Below are positions 1 through 12,499 of a DNA stretch of 64,000 nucleotides, piece by piece. The first letter of the stretch is position 1. Each line of letters opens with the position of its first letter. The stretch lies in assembly GCA_948567375.1 (NCBI GenBank), contig OX419759.1:46167493-46231492 (forward strand), written 5' to 3'. The DNA comes from Lunularia cruciata. Its lineage: Eukaryota > Streptophyta > Marchantiopsida > Lunulariales > Lunulariaceae. A program made the translations under genes and the position numbers. The notes under the pieces were generated by a model that made no database searches, was not told where the DNA came from, and worked only from the letters and a program-made list of their open reading frames with translations.

Positions 1-780
1 CAAGTTCTTGGAACCAGTATACCCCAAGTACAGTGTCTATTCTCTTCTTAGAGAGGGTTTTTTCCAAGACGTTAAACATGCAAGAATAGATCATTTTCGA
101 TATTATGACACTTTATTTTCATTTCTAGTAATCTTCAACCCCTATCTCATAGGAATAACATGTTCTTATCAATTATATTATTTGTATGTGTACATTGAGT
201 TATCACATGCTTTTTGGCATTGTGGTCAGAGATACACTCTTTGGAGTGGCTAGAAGTGAGAATAAGAATAAGCAAGGCAATGAATGTTGCTAGGCACTCC
301 AGTACTAGTAGTAGGGGACAATCATACTCCCCATGAGTTGAGAGAAATCAGACTTGCAACTCTAAGGAACGTACCACTCAAGAAAGAAAAACTCAAGGTG
401 ATAGAACCAATCTATGGACTGGCCTTTCAACCCTTACAGGAAGAAGAGGATGTATTTCACACAATAGAAGGATACCCACCAGCTATTCCATGAGAGCCCT
501 TCATTGAAGAATGTGAGATTGCTTTCGAAGTCAGACTCAAGATTGAGGTGACAGTCACTTTCAAATATCCTTGTCCAAGAGTACCATCATCATTGATCAA
601 CCAAGGGGAAAGCACTCTCAATCCAGAGTGGGACTTCCTTTATTGTTCTTCTTCATTGTGGGTCTTACTCCAAGTGTGCCCCTCATCTACAAACCAATGG
701 AAAATCATGCCCATTTCACAAGGTAGAACTACCAGAAGTTCAAGGGAAAAGATGAGGAAGTAAACCTAAATACCCAAATC

Positions 781-1188
781 ATGAAGGAGTTTAATTCTAT
801 TTCCATAGCCAATTGCAAAGATATAAAATTGGATAGGCCTCAATTATTCCCCAATTTGTTACAACAGAAGGCAAGGAAATGCTATACACATATCAGTCAG
901 CAACTTAAGAATGGGGAAGATTGGCCAACCATAAGAAGATTTTTCCTAGAGAGTTTCAGAGAACTAGACTATGAGACCAATGTATTTGCCACTCTCAACA
1001 ATTTGGACCAGAACAAAACCAAGAAACTAAGTGACTACATGGAAAGACTGCCTTTGTCATCATCTGCCTCATCCAATGCAAATACTCCATCATCCTTCTT
1101 GAAAGATGAGAAGGAACAAAGGAAGGAGCAAAAAGGTGTTCATAGTCCAAAGGTGGACACCACTACAAAATCCCCTTCTGGGATTTGA
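781..1188 (+). pseudogene. gag-like fragment of element A
   Basis: A 135-codon open frame with the look of a plant gypsy capsid segment. It has a tryptophan-containing stretch (NGEDWPTIRRFFLESF near residues 46-61), then FRELDYETN and a DYMERL-type motif near residue 100, then a low-complexity Ser/Lys/Glu tail. In full-length elements this region packages the RNA. It is only a fragment: no zinc knuckle follows in frame and stops lie on both sides. The assignment rests on motif pattern and on the pol domains downstream in the same orientation. Confidence 0.5.
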
Positions 1189-2419
1189 TCTAAGTTAGAC
1201 CAACTAACTAAAATATTAAATTTTTTTAACCTAGGAGATTGCCCCCACATTATTGTGTGGTAATTAATGAGCTATGGGCCATGTGAGGTCAGCTTGTCCT
1301 CACCCTCTAGTCCCAAGACCACATGTGAGATTTGTACCTTACCCTCTTCTTGATAAAGGAGATATAGATGTTGATTACATGAGCCTAGAGTAGGAAAAGG
1401 CAGATGATCCAATACTATGAGATGAGGATGGATGGCCAATTTGGATGTAAATCAAGTAAAAACACATTCAACCAAGCAGCTAGCCAATGGCTCATCCTCC
1501 TCTGATGCCTTGGAATAATCAAAAGACAAGGGAAAAATTCATGCTTGACTTAAGAAGATTCTATCCAACAAGGAAGCGAGATTGCTAACCAAGGTAAATA
1601 CAACTGCAGATTGTGAGGACACACTAGCATTGCAAGGCCAAGCTTCCAAGAGACTCTTGTTTCCACTGTGGATACCAACCCAAGTGCTGACTCTCAGTAT
1701 ATGGCAGACATTTGAAAGGAATTCCAAAGACTCTTGAAGGAAGAATTGCAGACAATCTTGAGAGAGGGCAGGCCAAAAAAAGTGGAACCCTCATTCTCAA
1801 ATTTGCTCAATTATGGAGTAGACTTGCAGCCAAAAGAAATTGAGGCCAAAGGTTCATCCACAAAAGATTTAAAGACAAAGGGATTTGAGGCCGAGCACTC
1901 CTGTCCAAAGAACTTTATTCCAAAATTTCCAATGCTAAAGTAAACCAAAGACAACATTCCACCACCAAAAGATGAACCAAAGAAGGAGAGCAAGCTCTCT
2001 TTTGGGAGTATCTCAATACAAAATCCTTGCTTATTTGGGATCTTCTAAACCAAATGTCATGTTCAGGCAACTTTGGGAGGATCATAAGTTCTAAAAAAAA
2101 ACTGAATGTAGTGCTTTGATGCATGAAAGCAAGGAAGCAAGCTGATCTTTATGCAATTTATAGGATAGAGTTAGAATTTAGAAATTAACAATTGTATGAT
2201 CTAATCAATAATAATCTATTATGTCTCTTGAGTGAATGCCATGAAAAGGAAATTGCACTCAAACAAGGGAACATAACTTTTGAGCCAACACCTCATATCC
2301 TCCACTCTGTAGATCAAACCAAAAGAAGACCTTTAGAATGTTGTCCAACTTTTCTACTATCATAGGTGGGGTAAAATTTTGACTAGATGATATTGTCCTT
2401 TTGCCTTGTAACAAAACAT

Positions 2420-2500
2420 TTTAACCTATGTTGATAGGAAGACCTTGGTTGTATGGAGCAAGGATAATAGTAGAATGGTACTAGCACAAATGGCCCTAAT
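2420..2500 (+). pseudogene. Retropepsin C-terminal remnant, element A
   Basis: The plus-strand translation contains LIGRPWLYGARIIVEW, which matches the conserved C-terminal motif of plant gypsy aspartic proteases (ILGRPWL, hydrophobic, then W). The catalytic D-(S/T/G)-G part upstream is not recognisable, so the protease is broken. Confidence 0.55.
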
Positions 2501-2819
2501 ACCAAATCCACTAACACCAAATCTGTCATAGTGTGTTGGAAGAAGGTTCCTCATCTACAAGGAACCTTGTCTTTGGAGGAGAATTATACAGAAGGAGCCC
2601 CAAAAGAGGCCAAAGAGGATGAGGTGAACTACCTAAAGTGCTACAAGATTAAACTTGAGGCCAAAGAGAATGATTGCCCAAAAGGTCCAAAGGAAAATTT
2701 GGCACTCCTGGGAATCAGCCCCATCAATCATTAAACCAAATGACTACCAAGATGTGAAAATCACCAAAGGGAAATCACTCAAGATTTTCCAATTTTTCTA
2801 AATCCAAATATTTTAGACC

Positions 2820-3270
2820 AAGTCATAGGGTATGAGTGCTATAGCTTTCTAAATGGCTTTTCAAGATATAATTGGGTATCCATTCCATTAGAAGATGGGA
2901 CAACACTACCTTAACTATTGATTGGGGAACTTAGGCTTCCAATAAATGCCATTCGGGTAATGCACATGCAACATTTCAGTGGATGATGACTGCCCTCTTC
3001 AAGGATTAACTATGGAAATTCCTAAAGATCTTCATTGACAATTTCTATGTTTTTGGCAGAAGAAGCAACCATCTCTCCTTTCTACACCAAACATTTGAGA
3101 GGTGTAGGTCGTCTGAATTGTCTTTGCATCTTGAGAAGTACTTCTATATCATGATGTAAGGCATACTTTTGGGACATTTGAGTTTTAGGATGAGGAATTG
3201 AGGTGGATGTTGGAATGGTAAAAGAAATCTAGTCCCTCAAATCATCCAAGAATATGTGACAGCCAAGAGC
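2820..3270 (+). pseudogene. Reverse transcriptase remnant, element A
   Basis: Across frameshifts one can read FIDNFYVFGR, which sits where plant gypsy RTs have FIDDFSVFG, followed by a histidine-leucine stretch, LHLEKYFYIM and GILLGHL. These are the palm and thumb motifs in the right order. The second catalytic aspartate of the xxDD box reads as asparagine, and in-frame stops are present, so it is dead on two counts. Confidence 0.6.
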
Positions 3271-3280
3271 TTTCCTCAAC

Positions 3281-3830
3281 CATGTAAGCTATTACAAGAG
3301 GTTCATCCCCAACTATGCAGTATAAGTGGCACCCCTAACAAAGTTGTTGAAGAAGTCCAAGGATTATATCAAGATAAAAGTGCATGAGAATGCCTTTGTT
3401 GTACTAAAAACCATGTTGGTGGAGGCTCTAGTGATGCAAGCTCCTTATTGGGAAAGTACCTTCAATGTGTATATAGACACTTTCTCTATTGCAGTTGGAG
3501 AGGTCCTTAGCTAGAAGAAAGAGAACAAGAAAGATTCCTTGTGTACAATGTCTGTCAATAATTGTCTTTAGTGGAGTGGAGCTACACTATCACTGAGGAG
3601 AAAGCACTTGGGATGGTGTATGCCTGCAAAAAGTTTAGTTACTTCCTATTGGGATATGAATGTCTTCCATGTAGACCATTATGTGTTACAACATTTGGTA
3701 AGGAAGGCCGATTTCTCAAGATGAATTGCACAACGAGTTCTACCATTGCAGAAATTTACTTACACCATGCAGGTCAGGAAGGGATCACAACACAAGAATG
3801 ATGATTTCTTGTCCAGGTTGAAAACCAACA
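3281..3830 (+). pseudogene. RNase H-like domain remnant, element A
   Basis: Reads YKRFIPNYA, then PLTKLLKKSKDY, then YIDTFSIAVGEVL (the catalytic D of the YxDAS motif is retained as YIDT), then TITEEKALGMVYACKKF (the conserved TxxEKE-like helix), and finally a DDFLSRL end motif. This is the standard RT connection and RNase H region of plant gypsy elements. A stop follows EVLS and frameshifts break the rest. Confidence 0.75.
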
Positions 3831-3929
3831 ATCAAGACAAAGATTTGAATGACATGTTTCTAGACAAAGAAATCTTTGAAATTTTGACAACACAGGTGGC
3901 ACATTACTCCTCTGAGTTATGATACCCCT

Positions 3930-4870
3930 ACATGTTGCAGTGTCCTAAAGGATTGGATCTAGAGCAAAGGAGGGTCTTCCTCCAAAAAATGGGTCCATGC
4001 CAATTGAAGGGGACTATCCTATTCAAATAACTGGCCAATGCAGTTCATTGGTGTTGTCTAGAATCTATAAAGTGGGAGAATGAGACATGCCATGCACTTG
4101 TAAGTTGCAAGATGGCACTTTGCCTTGAAAACATGGTAAAGAAAATTTTGGCTACCAGATATTGGTGGCCGACCATGTATAAGGGTGTGTATAAATTCAT
4201 CAAATGATGTGATGTGCCAACATACAAGATGACACACACCTTCATCCCAATGGCCTGTTAGACCCATTCTACCCATTAACGCCATGCAAGAAACAAGAGA
4301 TTGATTTTGTAGGCCTGATACAACCTATCACAAAAACCATAAAAGAGATACATTTTGGTTTTTATTGAATATGCCATGAAGATGGTGGAAGCGGAAGCTA
4401 CCATGAAGGATGATGCAAATACAACAGTGTGATGCCCACCTTTTTGTATTAATATTATTTATTCATTAGATTCAAATTTTTTGTGAGGAAGTAGTACTAT
4501 ATTCTACTAATTAGATAAGAAACCATATAGATATTTCATTCTTTGAGTTGTGACTTGTGAGCTAGCAACTCAAATGGAGGAACACCTAGGAGGAGAATGT
4601 AGAAAACCAACTTGTGACCAAAGTGCAATCAAAGGCAAATGGTTTTTTTTGGGGTGAGAGTGGCTTTGGCCCAAAGGTCTCCCTACAAAATGTTATTTGG
4701 CCCTGTAGCACTTAACATGACAATCATAACTCACCCAAATGAGTTCATTCCACTGCATTTCTTTTGCAATCCTAACACATGGCAAGCACCATATACCAAT
4801 TTGAATGTGCCACCAACCGCCAAGGACAACCATTCCACCTCAAGAAGGGTGGTTTGAATTCTGAGAAGGA
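3930..4870 (+). pseudogene. Integrase remnant, element A
   Basis: Contains pieces of a gypsy integrase in order: a zinc-finger half with RYWWPTMYKGVYKFIK and a CDVP..Y stretch, a core strand YILVFIEYAMKMVEAEAT (equivalent to CTDYATKWVEA, with the catalytic D replaced by E), an interruption of about 150 bases, and then ALAQRSPYKMLFG, the usual SPY-LVFG motif after the catalytic core. A close relative is at 24,301-25,060. Confidence 0.7.
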
Positions 4871-5539
4871 TTGTTCCCATTTGACCTAATGCCCATATTG
4901 GAACCCATACCATTAGGTGAGAATGATAGTTTGCATGTGCAAGCAATACTCTGGCATTGAATGTGTGACAAGGAACAAGGATGACCCAACCACTTTTTGA
5001 CCAAAGAATGACTAAAGACTTTGCCTATAAAACAAAGTGTGGAATGGCTATTTCCAATTTTTGCATTGCAAGAGATTGATTAAACACAATCATCAAACTC
5101 TTTGAGAATTTTGCTGCACTTCAATTGTATTTGGGTACCTCAATGAGAGTGTTGGAAGTTGAGTGCAATTGGAAGTGAAGAGGAAACACAACTTTGGGCT
5201 GAAATTCATTCTACACAACTCAAGACCAAAGATATGGAGATATCTTTGGTGACCTTTCAGAAGGATCTTATTGCCAAAATTACCCAATTGCAAAACCTGT
5301 TGAGTAAAGCCAAGGAAATCTAGACATGTCAAGCTGTAGTAGTTGCCAATCATGTTGGGAAAGAAGGTGGAGGAAAAGATCCTTTGATTTCAGGCAACAA
5401 TGTCTACTTAGATGGATTAAGTAATGATTGAAGCCCAATTGCATGAACTTAAGTTGCAAAAAAGAGACAAAGAGTAAGGTGGCTCAGGACAAGGATATGA
5501 ATTGTCTATTTGGTGAAGCTTTGCAATTGATGTAATAGA

Positions 5540-6200
5540 AAGATGCACAAAGCTTGTGATAGTTTGTTTCCCTACATTACTATGATGTGAAGTGACATTA
5601 AAGAGCTTCTCATTTTACTTAAACCCAAAGTTGTTACACAATGTGAACTTGATAAGGAAATTGTAGTTGTAGTAGATGAAGTTGGGGCAATGTTTGTAGA
5701 AAATAGTATGAAAATTAGGGAGGAGGTATCAAAGCCAAGAGATGCAGATGATCTCACTATATTAGTTAATGTGGTAGATTAGAGTAATGGTTGACGTAGT
5801 AGTTATTTTGTAGTTTTGCAACTCCTATAATGGGGCAAAAATGACCTTCTATGAGACTACTAGTTTAGTTGTAGTCCAAAAGATCCCCTTCAAACTATCA
5901 CAATGCAACTTGCAATTCTTAAGATCAGTGTAGTGCAACTATGGGAGAAGAGAGAGGTGGACCAGAATGTTGGGAGAGGACCCAAGGGTTATGGAAACCA
6001 TCCATATAGAGGAGTCAACAAACTTGCAATTTCAATGATAGAAATTGTTTTGGTTGTGGACGTAGAGGTCACATCCAAAAGGAATTGCCCAAATTCCATG
6101 TACCATGGAGGAAGGGGTTATGAGGGATCAAATAGAGAGAAGGAGGGACTTGGTGAAACTCAAATACCTCCTATGCAAATAGAGGTAAGGAGATAATATC
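5540..6200 (+). pseudogene. gag/zinc-knuckle remnant, element B
   Basis: One frame near 6,050 gives CFGCGRRGHIQKEL, a CCHC zinc knuckle (C-x2-C-x4-H) whose last cysteine is lost. Around it is a Gly/Arg-rich stretch, typical of nucleocapsid. The frame shifts several times. It precedes the protease and RT of element B in the same orientation. Confidence 0.5.
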
Positions 6201-6599
6201 CATAGATGTGGTGGAGAGCACTTATGAGAAGGGAGAATGCTCAAACTCAAAAGGTCTTAACTTGGAGCTTTTGGCACAAGAGAAGAAGGAGCACATTGTG
6301 TAGATGATATAAATTCTTCTCAAGAATTCACTCCCAGCAATAATAATCCAATGCCCACAAGGAGTACTCGCACTTCTAGTTCAATACCATCAACAAAGAC
6401 TCCAAGGAAGAAGTAGGGGATGGATGATGTTTTGATCCCATAGCAACCATGGGGCTACAATGTGTTGGAGGATGTTGGTAGTCACAAAGACCAAAATCAC
6501 AATGGGTCAACTAAGTGCTTAAAATCCTACATTGAGGAAATAATTTAAAGGGGTTTTGAGTTCTACAAGGAGTAAGAGAAAGAAGAAAGCAATGGCTCT

Positions 6600-6960
6600 A
6601 GTATCAATGGGAGTGGTGGATGAAAAACAAGCACCATGGGATGTTTATAAATATGCCTCCAAGATTGATGCAAGGATTAATGGCCACAATATCAAGGATG
6701 AACTTGTTGATGGAGGATCTATTTGAATCCATGTCATAGAAATTGATGAAGAAGTTGGGTTTGATACCCTCTAGACCTTCAACATTGGTAGTGAGGATGG
6801 CAAACAAGCAACAAGTTTGATCAATGGGTGTGATGGACAAGATGGTACTATTACTTTTGGGAGTTCAAAATCTCATGACTTTCCAAGTCTTGAAGGATGC
6901 AAATTATAATTTGCTACTTGGGAGGTGATGGTTGAGAGTAGCACATGCAATTGATAAATG
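6600..6960 (+). pseudogene. Aspartic protease remnant, element B
   Basis: Reads ARINGHNIKDELVDGGSI, the retropepsin active-site segment. In plant gypsy elements this is usually INGH(x)xxxLIDGGSAVN, so the catalytic D-G-G is still present as VDGG. A stop codon follows directly. Confidence 0.65.
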
Positions 6961-7521
6961 GCACAAAGGGTTTGAGACTTGGGCCATCAAACCATTGGGT
7001 TATAGTTCTATAACCAACACCAACCACACTTCACATTCAAAAACAACATCTTTTGATTATTGGGAATTAGATTAAGAAGAAGGAGCTTCAAGTATGGACA
7101 CAAGTATGGAAGAAGAGACCTCATCAAAGGAGGATGACTCTAAATTTGATTCAAATGTGCATCCCGTACGTGCTATGGACTTTGTGCCTAAGCCAAAGGT
7201 TGTGAAGGACCCCGATAGATAACCATTGATATTAAAGAAGATAGAGAAGAGACTACTATCCTCAAATATGGTCCAAATGTTACCAAGGAGGAGAAGGTAA
7301 GATTTGAGGAGACTTCCTGCAAGTTTATCCATGTGTTTGCATTTAATTACAAGGATCTCAAGGAAATCACCTTGGAGGAGCACCAAATAGAGGTAGAATC
7401 ACATGCAAGACCAATCCACCTAAAGTAAAATTGCATTAGCCCACCAATAGCTTTATTGGTGAAGGTGATTGATAAGCTCAAGGAGGTTAAGTTTATTTTT
7501 GAGGTGGAGAATTCAGAATAG

Positions 7522-7998
7522 ATGTATCCAATTGTGATTGTGAAGAAAAATAATGGCATGCTTTGGGTATATGTTGATTACAAGAAGCTCAATATTATTA
7601 CCAAGAAGGACTACTACCCCTTGCCGTTCATTGATGAGATCTTGGAGGAGGTAGTGGATTATGAGGGGTATAGTTTTGAAGTTGGTTGTAGTGACTATAA
7701 CCAAATCAAGATTTCAGTAGAGCATAAAAAACTCACCACATTCACCACCCCATTGAGAACTTATGCTTTCAAGGTCATGTCTTTTGGGCTTTATAATACT
7801 CCAACCACATTTGAACAGTTCATGAACAAAGTGTTTGAACCTTGCATATGGGAATTTGTGAGAGATTTTGTTGATGAATTTTGTGTCTATGCAAGCAAGA
7901 TGGAATACTTTGAGCACATGATCAAGGTCTTGCAATGCTTGGATGAAGTAAATGCATCCCTCAACCTAGAGAAGTCCATCTTTTGTTGTGAAGAAGGT
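7522..7998 (+). pseudogene. Reverse transcriptase, element B, first part
   Basis: The longest recognisable pol frame on the left side, 164 codons as an open frame. It has the fingers motif MYPIVIVKKNNG, then VDYKKLNIITKKDYYPLPFIDEIL, then DYNQIKI (the first catalytic aspartate region), then TYAFKVMSFGLYNTPTTFEQFMN, and an active-site box reading FVDEFCVYA. The second aspartate of the catalytic VDD pair is a glutamate. The frame runs into a solo LTR at 7,999, and coding similarity resumes at 8,728. Confidence 0.85.
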
Positions 7999-8722
7999 TG
8001 CAATACCAATAGTTAGACATATAAGCTAGACATGAAAATTAACTTGGTAATATCTAGAAGGATGTTATACATAATAGGCTGGGTAGATTAGATAGACCTG
8101 TCACCAAAAGAGTACTTCTACTAATAGAGTAAGAACCAAAAATAGCTTGAATTTGTAATATCAAAAGCTAGACATATCATTGAGAGGTGAAAATTGGTTT
8201 GGGAAAATCTGGAAGGATGTTATATATGATGGGTTAGGTAGATGAGATAAAGGTGCCACAAAAAGATGAATTTTACTTATAGTGTAGGAGTTGAAAATAA
8301 TTTGGAAACTTGTCAATTGTGGAGGTCTAAATGGATGAATTAGACCTTGAAAATGTGCAGATTCTCCCCAATAGAGAAAAGGTTGGCCTTCTCTCCTTCC
8401 AAGTTTATCTCATTGAGTGCTTTCCAACAATATCTCAACCACAAGATTCTGAGATTCCTTCAAGAAGATTTCTTAAACATTCCCTCTAGTTAAAGATTGT
8501 TTGACCAACCAAATAAGATCAGAACTAACATGTCATCCATGCATGCAACTAACCAAAGGGTAGAGATCAATGACATGTCACCAGTCTATGTATCTGATCC
8601 AAGGGTGGAGCTTTCTTTGGAGAAGTCCACTTTGCTATATAATACAATCAAAAGTTGAGTGTGAAAATACGTATTTCTTCTTCTTTGTTTCTCTTCTAGT
8701 CTCATATCCTCAAAAGACTACA
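7999..8722 (-). mobile_element. Solo LTR, family S (copy 1), in RT of element B
   Basis: Reverse complement of the same LTR found at 23,594-24,295 and 33,817-34,592. Its plus-strand ends read TGCAATACC and GACTACA, decayed from TGTAATACC and GTATTACA. It is flanked by a 5-bp direct repeat, AAGGT, at 7,994-7,998 and 8,723-8,727. The host RT reading continues on both sides. There is no internal region, so this is a solo LTR left by recombination between two LTRs. Confidence 0.85.
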
Positions 8723-8727
8723 AAGGT

Positions 8728-8960
8728 CCACTATTGGGGCAAAAATTTCCAAAGATGGAATAACAGTGGATCTTGAAAAGGTGAAGAAAATCTAGAAGCT
8801 TCCATTCCCTTCAAGCTTGACAAAGTTATGTCAATTCTTGGGGATGGTGGGGTAATATAAGAGGTTCATCTTCTCATCTTCCAACAAGACTTATGCATTG
8901 ATCATTTACATGAAGAAGGATGTAGAATATATGGTGATTTTGGAGGATAAGGAGACTCTC
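8728..8960 (+). pseudogene. Reverse transcriptase/RNase H, element B, second part
   Basis: Carries on the RT of element B after the solo LTR. It has the thumb segment with a LLGQKFPKMEITVDLEKV-like reading (LLGH..S..GI.VDP.K in the family), then QFLGMVG.YKRFI and the start of the RNase H connection. It is cut at 8,964 by another family S LTR fragment. Stops are present. Confidence 0.65.
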
Positions 8961-8964
8961 AAAT

Positions 8965-9293
8965 TGTAATACTCCGAGGACAAGAGAAGAGAGAAAGCAC
9001 AGATTTCACATTCAAACCTCCGTTGCCCCAAAGGAACACCTTCTCTTTATTATATAGACAAAGAGTATCTCCTCAAAGGAAGCTCCACCATAGGATTAGA
9101 CATATAGATAAATGATATGTTAGAAAGTTCCACCCTTGGATTACTTACTTTGATGGGTGACATGTCAGTCCTGATCCTATCTGGTTGGTCAAACAAGCTT
9201 TGACCAAAGAGAATCTTTTAAAGAATCTTCCTATAAACATCTCAGATTCAATTGGGTGAGGTACCATTGGAAAGTTCTCGATGAGAGGGGGGA
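8965..9293 (+). mobile_element. Family S LTR fragment (5' part)
   Basis: Begins TGTAATACTCCGAGGAC and follows the first 330 bases of the plus-orientation LTR at 33,817. This includes the TATA-like TTTATTATATAG at about 9,047-9,058 and the conserved block on GGTTGGTCAAACAAGCTTTG. It stops at a G-rich run, where a short tandem repeat begins, so the 3' half is missing. Confidence 0.75.
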
Positions 9294-9300
9294 GGGAGCA

Positions 9301-9411
9301 CATACACACCTCTTCCTCTTTGTCTGTTTCCATACACACCTCTTCCTCTTTGTCTGTTTCCAATGAGTTCATTTATCTTCCTCTTTGTCTGTTTCCAATG
9401 AGTTCATTTAT
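9301..9411. repeat. Short tandem repeat, 30-35 bp units
   Basis: A pyrimidine-rich unit containing CTTCCTCTTTGTCTGTTTCC occurs four times: two 30-bp units (9,301-9,360), then two units carrying an AATGAGTTCATTTA extension. More degenerate copies (TTGGTCTGTTTTCATTGAG and similar) continue to about 9,480. It sits at the broken edge of the LTR fragment, so it may have arisen by replication slippage there. Confidence 0.8.
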
Positions 9412-11682
9412 CGCTTGGTCTGTTTTCATTGAGTTAATAGTATTGATCTGTTTGCTAGTACATTTGCTTTCACTGAGTTAATTTATCTGCAAAATAGATC
9501 TGTTTGGTAGTAGATTTACTGTCGGGCAAAGTCAAGAGCTAATTTTGTGTTGCATCCACGTCTAGTGTACGTGTCACTAAAACTCCTGTCCTACACTTTG
9601 CCAAGGATACATGCTTGCTGCTGCTATTCATACTATTCCAGGCCAATATCAGGGTATATATACTAACACCCCGTACACCATACGACCTTATACGTGAGCA
9701 AACTGGTTAGAGTTTTGAGAATACAAGATGTGCAGGTTCAGTTGACAGTGAATTACTCAGTGTATTTTCCTTACAAGGGTATTTTTCTGGCCAGTCAATG
9801 TTCTTGCATCTGTTGTGATACCAATTCTTCATGACGTCGTGGGAATATCACGTAACGCTGAATAATTGGTGCATTGACGTATCACAACAAGCTTTGCTTT
9901 TAATACATCAGGAGTATAAACATGTACGAACTTGGTGTATTAACATGTGTATGACAAGTGTTATCACACAAAACATTCCTTTGTGATAGATCAGGGGCGT
10001 AAACTTTTACGACGAAGGAATTAAATCTTTTACTCCTCCCTTAAATAGTCTTCTTTATTCAAAATCCGTTGTCGGCTACATGTATACATTAGTCTTTGAA
10101 TTACATAATCAGAGTAAAAGTAAAAGCCCCGTCTAAGTACATAGGTGTATACATTGACCCGTTTATCATAGTATTGCATGATCAATGTAAACCTTCTCCT
10201 GACAATAACTACTATCAATCATTCATCATGAGCAACTCAGACCTGGGGAAGAAGATTCCCATTACACAAGACAGATCAATAGTATTCCGGCAATCCAAGT
10301 AAACCTAAAGTCTAACCATCAGTTCTCGGAAATACATTCACTAGCACTTCTAAAATGGAAGATATCATCCTGGAGTTTGCCTGTGCAGAGCCTGATGGCA
10401 CAAAAGAGAGTTACAAAATTCGGGTGACGGGTAGAAAGTCGGATGCCTAGTTCCATTTAAGCACAATAGATACTTAAGGACTTCTGGAACACTGAGGACA
10501 AGAACCCAAGACTTGAAAGGAATCTGGACTAACACAACTTCTGTATTTTGAAGGCCGGACATATTGCTTCTAGACATGAAGTACTTAACCATAAATAATC
10601 AACTAAGGACTTAAGGAATCTTAATGATGATACAGTGGTATCTCAATAAATTATGCACAAGTGAGACTTTGGGAACTTAAATGTTTTACCAATATATAGT
10701 GATCCCAAGATCTGCCAAATTCTCGGATTCCTTAGAATATATGCGCAATTTCATAACTCTAATCTAATCTCTAGAACATATACACAATTTTGAAACCTGA
10801 ATCTAATCTCTAGAGGGTCGCGCCGGGCTTTGGCTTTTGCCCTCACTACCGAGAACTATACTATATACTAAATATTGGGCTAAATATTTACAACTTTAAG
10901 AACTTGGACTAAACAACACGTTAGAATTTTGGATCATAAAAAATATATAAAACATAAATCAATCTAATCATAAAAAACTTTAATGATGACATAATGGGAA
11001 CTCAATCGTATATACAAATGAGACTTGGGAACTCAAATTTATTTTTAATGAATAGTGGTTGGGATATGAACGTCTACTATACCGTCAAAACTCTTGGGAT
11101 ATACATACAATTTTGAAACTATAATTTTATTCTTGAATTCTTCGGAACATATACATCATTTTGTCATTTCATTCAGACGGTTGCTGGTTCGCTCCGTACC
11201 TCTGTCCTTGTATTGCATATCGAGCACTGTGGTTCGGTCCACTATGTCCTTGTTTTGCATATTGAGCACTGTGGTTCGGTCCACTATGAAGTCTGTTTTG
11301 CCCTACTCTTTGTTTCGCTCCCTACTCTCGTAAGTCTTTGTTCCAAGCCATTCTTATTGAAGAGCCATTCTTATTGCCTATTCAGCTCCATACATTGCAG
11401 GTCTATATTTGGTAAACTCTTCCGGAACTATGTTTTCCTATGCTTCACACATGGACTTTCTTCAGTTCAATTGACCCGTTCCAATATTGTAAAATCAAAT
11501 TCACCATATATCTATGGTTGATTACATTAGATAAGTTTGTGGTCAAACCAGGAGACTACCTTTGAACATGTTGTCATAATCACACTCATGGGAAGAGTGC
11601 TTTTCAAGATGAATTATATTGTGTTTAGACCAATGATCAAAACTAATTATTCATTGTTGAGTGGAAGACAGTCGTTGTAAAA
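9412..11682. other. 2.3-kb stretch without recognisable genes
   Basis: I see no protein domain, no LTR ends and no RNA gene on either strand here. Open frames are short and unconvincing. It contains a 42-bp tandem duplication (listed separately) and a pair of near-identical AATCTAATCTCTAGA motifs around 10,760-10,815. It could be old transposon sequence or intergenic DNA. Confidence 0.5.
11203..11286. repeat. Two 42-bp tandem copies
   Basis: A 42-base unit, TGTCCTTGT(A/T)TTGCATAT(C/T)GAGCACTG..., occurs twice in direct tandem (11,203-11,244 and 11,245-11,286) with two differences. It lies inside a short plus-strand open frame but shows no sign of coding value. Confidence 0.85.
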
Positions 11683-12480
11683 TGTGACAACACAACAAGT
11701 ATCACTCTTGTGATAATCTTGTGATAATCAGTAACTAAAGTTTGTTCCCCCCGAAATATGAATTAGAAATAGTCAAATACAAAGTAAAATGTAATAATCA
11801 TATTTTCTTGAGTTCTTCTTTAATCTCTCAAGTAGAAACCACACCCAGAAGAGAATAACAAGTACTATATTACAGTCTTATCACAAATCATAACACACAT
11901 AATCACAATTCATCAAATCTTTCCAAACAAATTTTGGTTGTGATGATTTAGTTTTTCCCCAAGAAGGCTACTTCACTATGAAATGACTTTGCCTTGGAAT
12001 TGTATTCCACCACTCCACATAAGGTACAAATTTCTAGATCAAAGTTGCTTCACATCAACCCAATATTATGACCACAAATGTAGAATACTACCAACACTAC
12101 AATTTCTCACAGGTCTGTCAAGGCATTGCTTTGATTGCTATCTACTTAGGATCAAACACATACAATGAAATCAGAAATATAAAATCAAACATCCAACAAG
12201 CTCATTTATTTACACTTCAAATTTCTCCAAACACTCACAAACACACACACAAGATTGATACTCAAAATTGAGCTGAAATGACAAGCATTGAGTTACAACA
12301 TTGCTCTTTACTCAACTTCAAAAATAACATTACTTAATAGCAACATACTACAAATGCCTCCTTTAAATAGACAAAGCACTTTGACAGTTACTAAATAAGA
12401 TACCATTTCCTAACAATCTCCAGGTCCAAAATGACAACCTACTCTTTATATCTGTCAATTCAAATCTCAAATCTGTTATG
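11683..12480 (-). mobile_element. LTR-like repeat, probably the 3' LTR of a minus-strand element
   Basis: Begins TGTGACAAC, like the repeat starting at 18,184, and the two share a similar layout: stretches rich in CACAAACACACAC, then a region with TTTAAATAG (12,363-12,371), which reads as a TATA-like box on the minus strand. It lies directly downstream, in minus orientation, of the coiled-coil frame at 12,500-13,840. The right boundary is not sharp, so the end is approximate. Confidence 0.4.
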
Positions 12481-12499
12481 ACTCAGATCCAATGTTTAT

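Larger units (their letters stand above)
284..4950 (+). mobile_element. Decayed Ty3/gypsy element A (gag-PR-RT-RH-IN order, no LTRs found)
   Basis: Plus-strand reading frames follow the gypsy order, with many stops and frameshifts: a gag-like stretch, the end of an aspartic protease, reverse transcriptase, RNase H and integrase. No flanking LTR pair is visible, and the left end may lie outside the window. The separate domains are listed below. The first 280 bases and the 284-763 reading frames have no recognisable domain but probably belong to the same element. Non-functional. Confidence 0.8.
5090..8960 (+). mobile_element. Decayed Ty3/gypsy element B, split by a solo LTR
   Basis: A second plus-strand gypsy remnant. 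It reads gag with a zinc knuckle (about 5,540-6,200), protease (about 6,600-6,960) and reverse transcriptase (7,300-7,993, continuing at 8,728 after an inserted solo LTR). RNase H starts near 8,860 and is cut at 8,964 by another LTR. No LTRs of its own are seen. Confidence 0.75.

Noticed and set aside
5090-5353. Minus-strand 86-codon ORF
   Set aside because: The plus strand here reads as the gag-side coiled region of element B; the minus frame has no domain.
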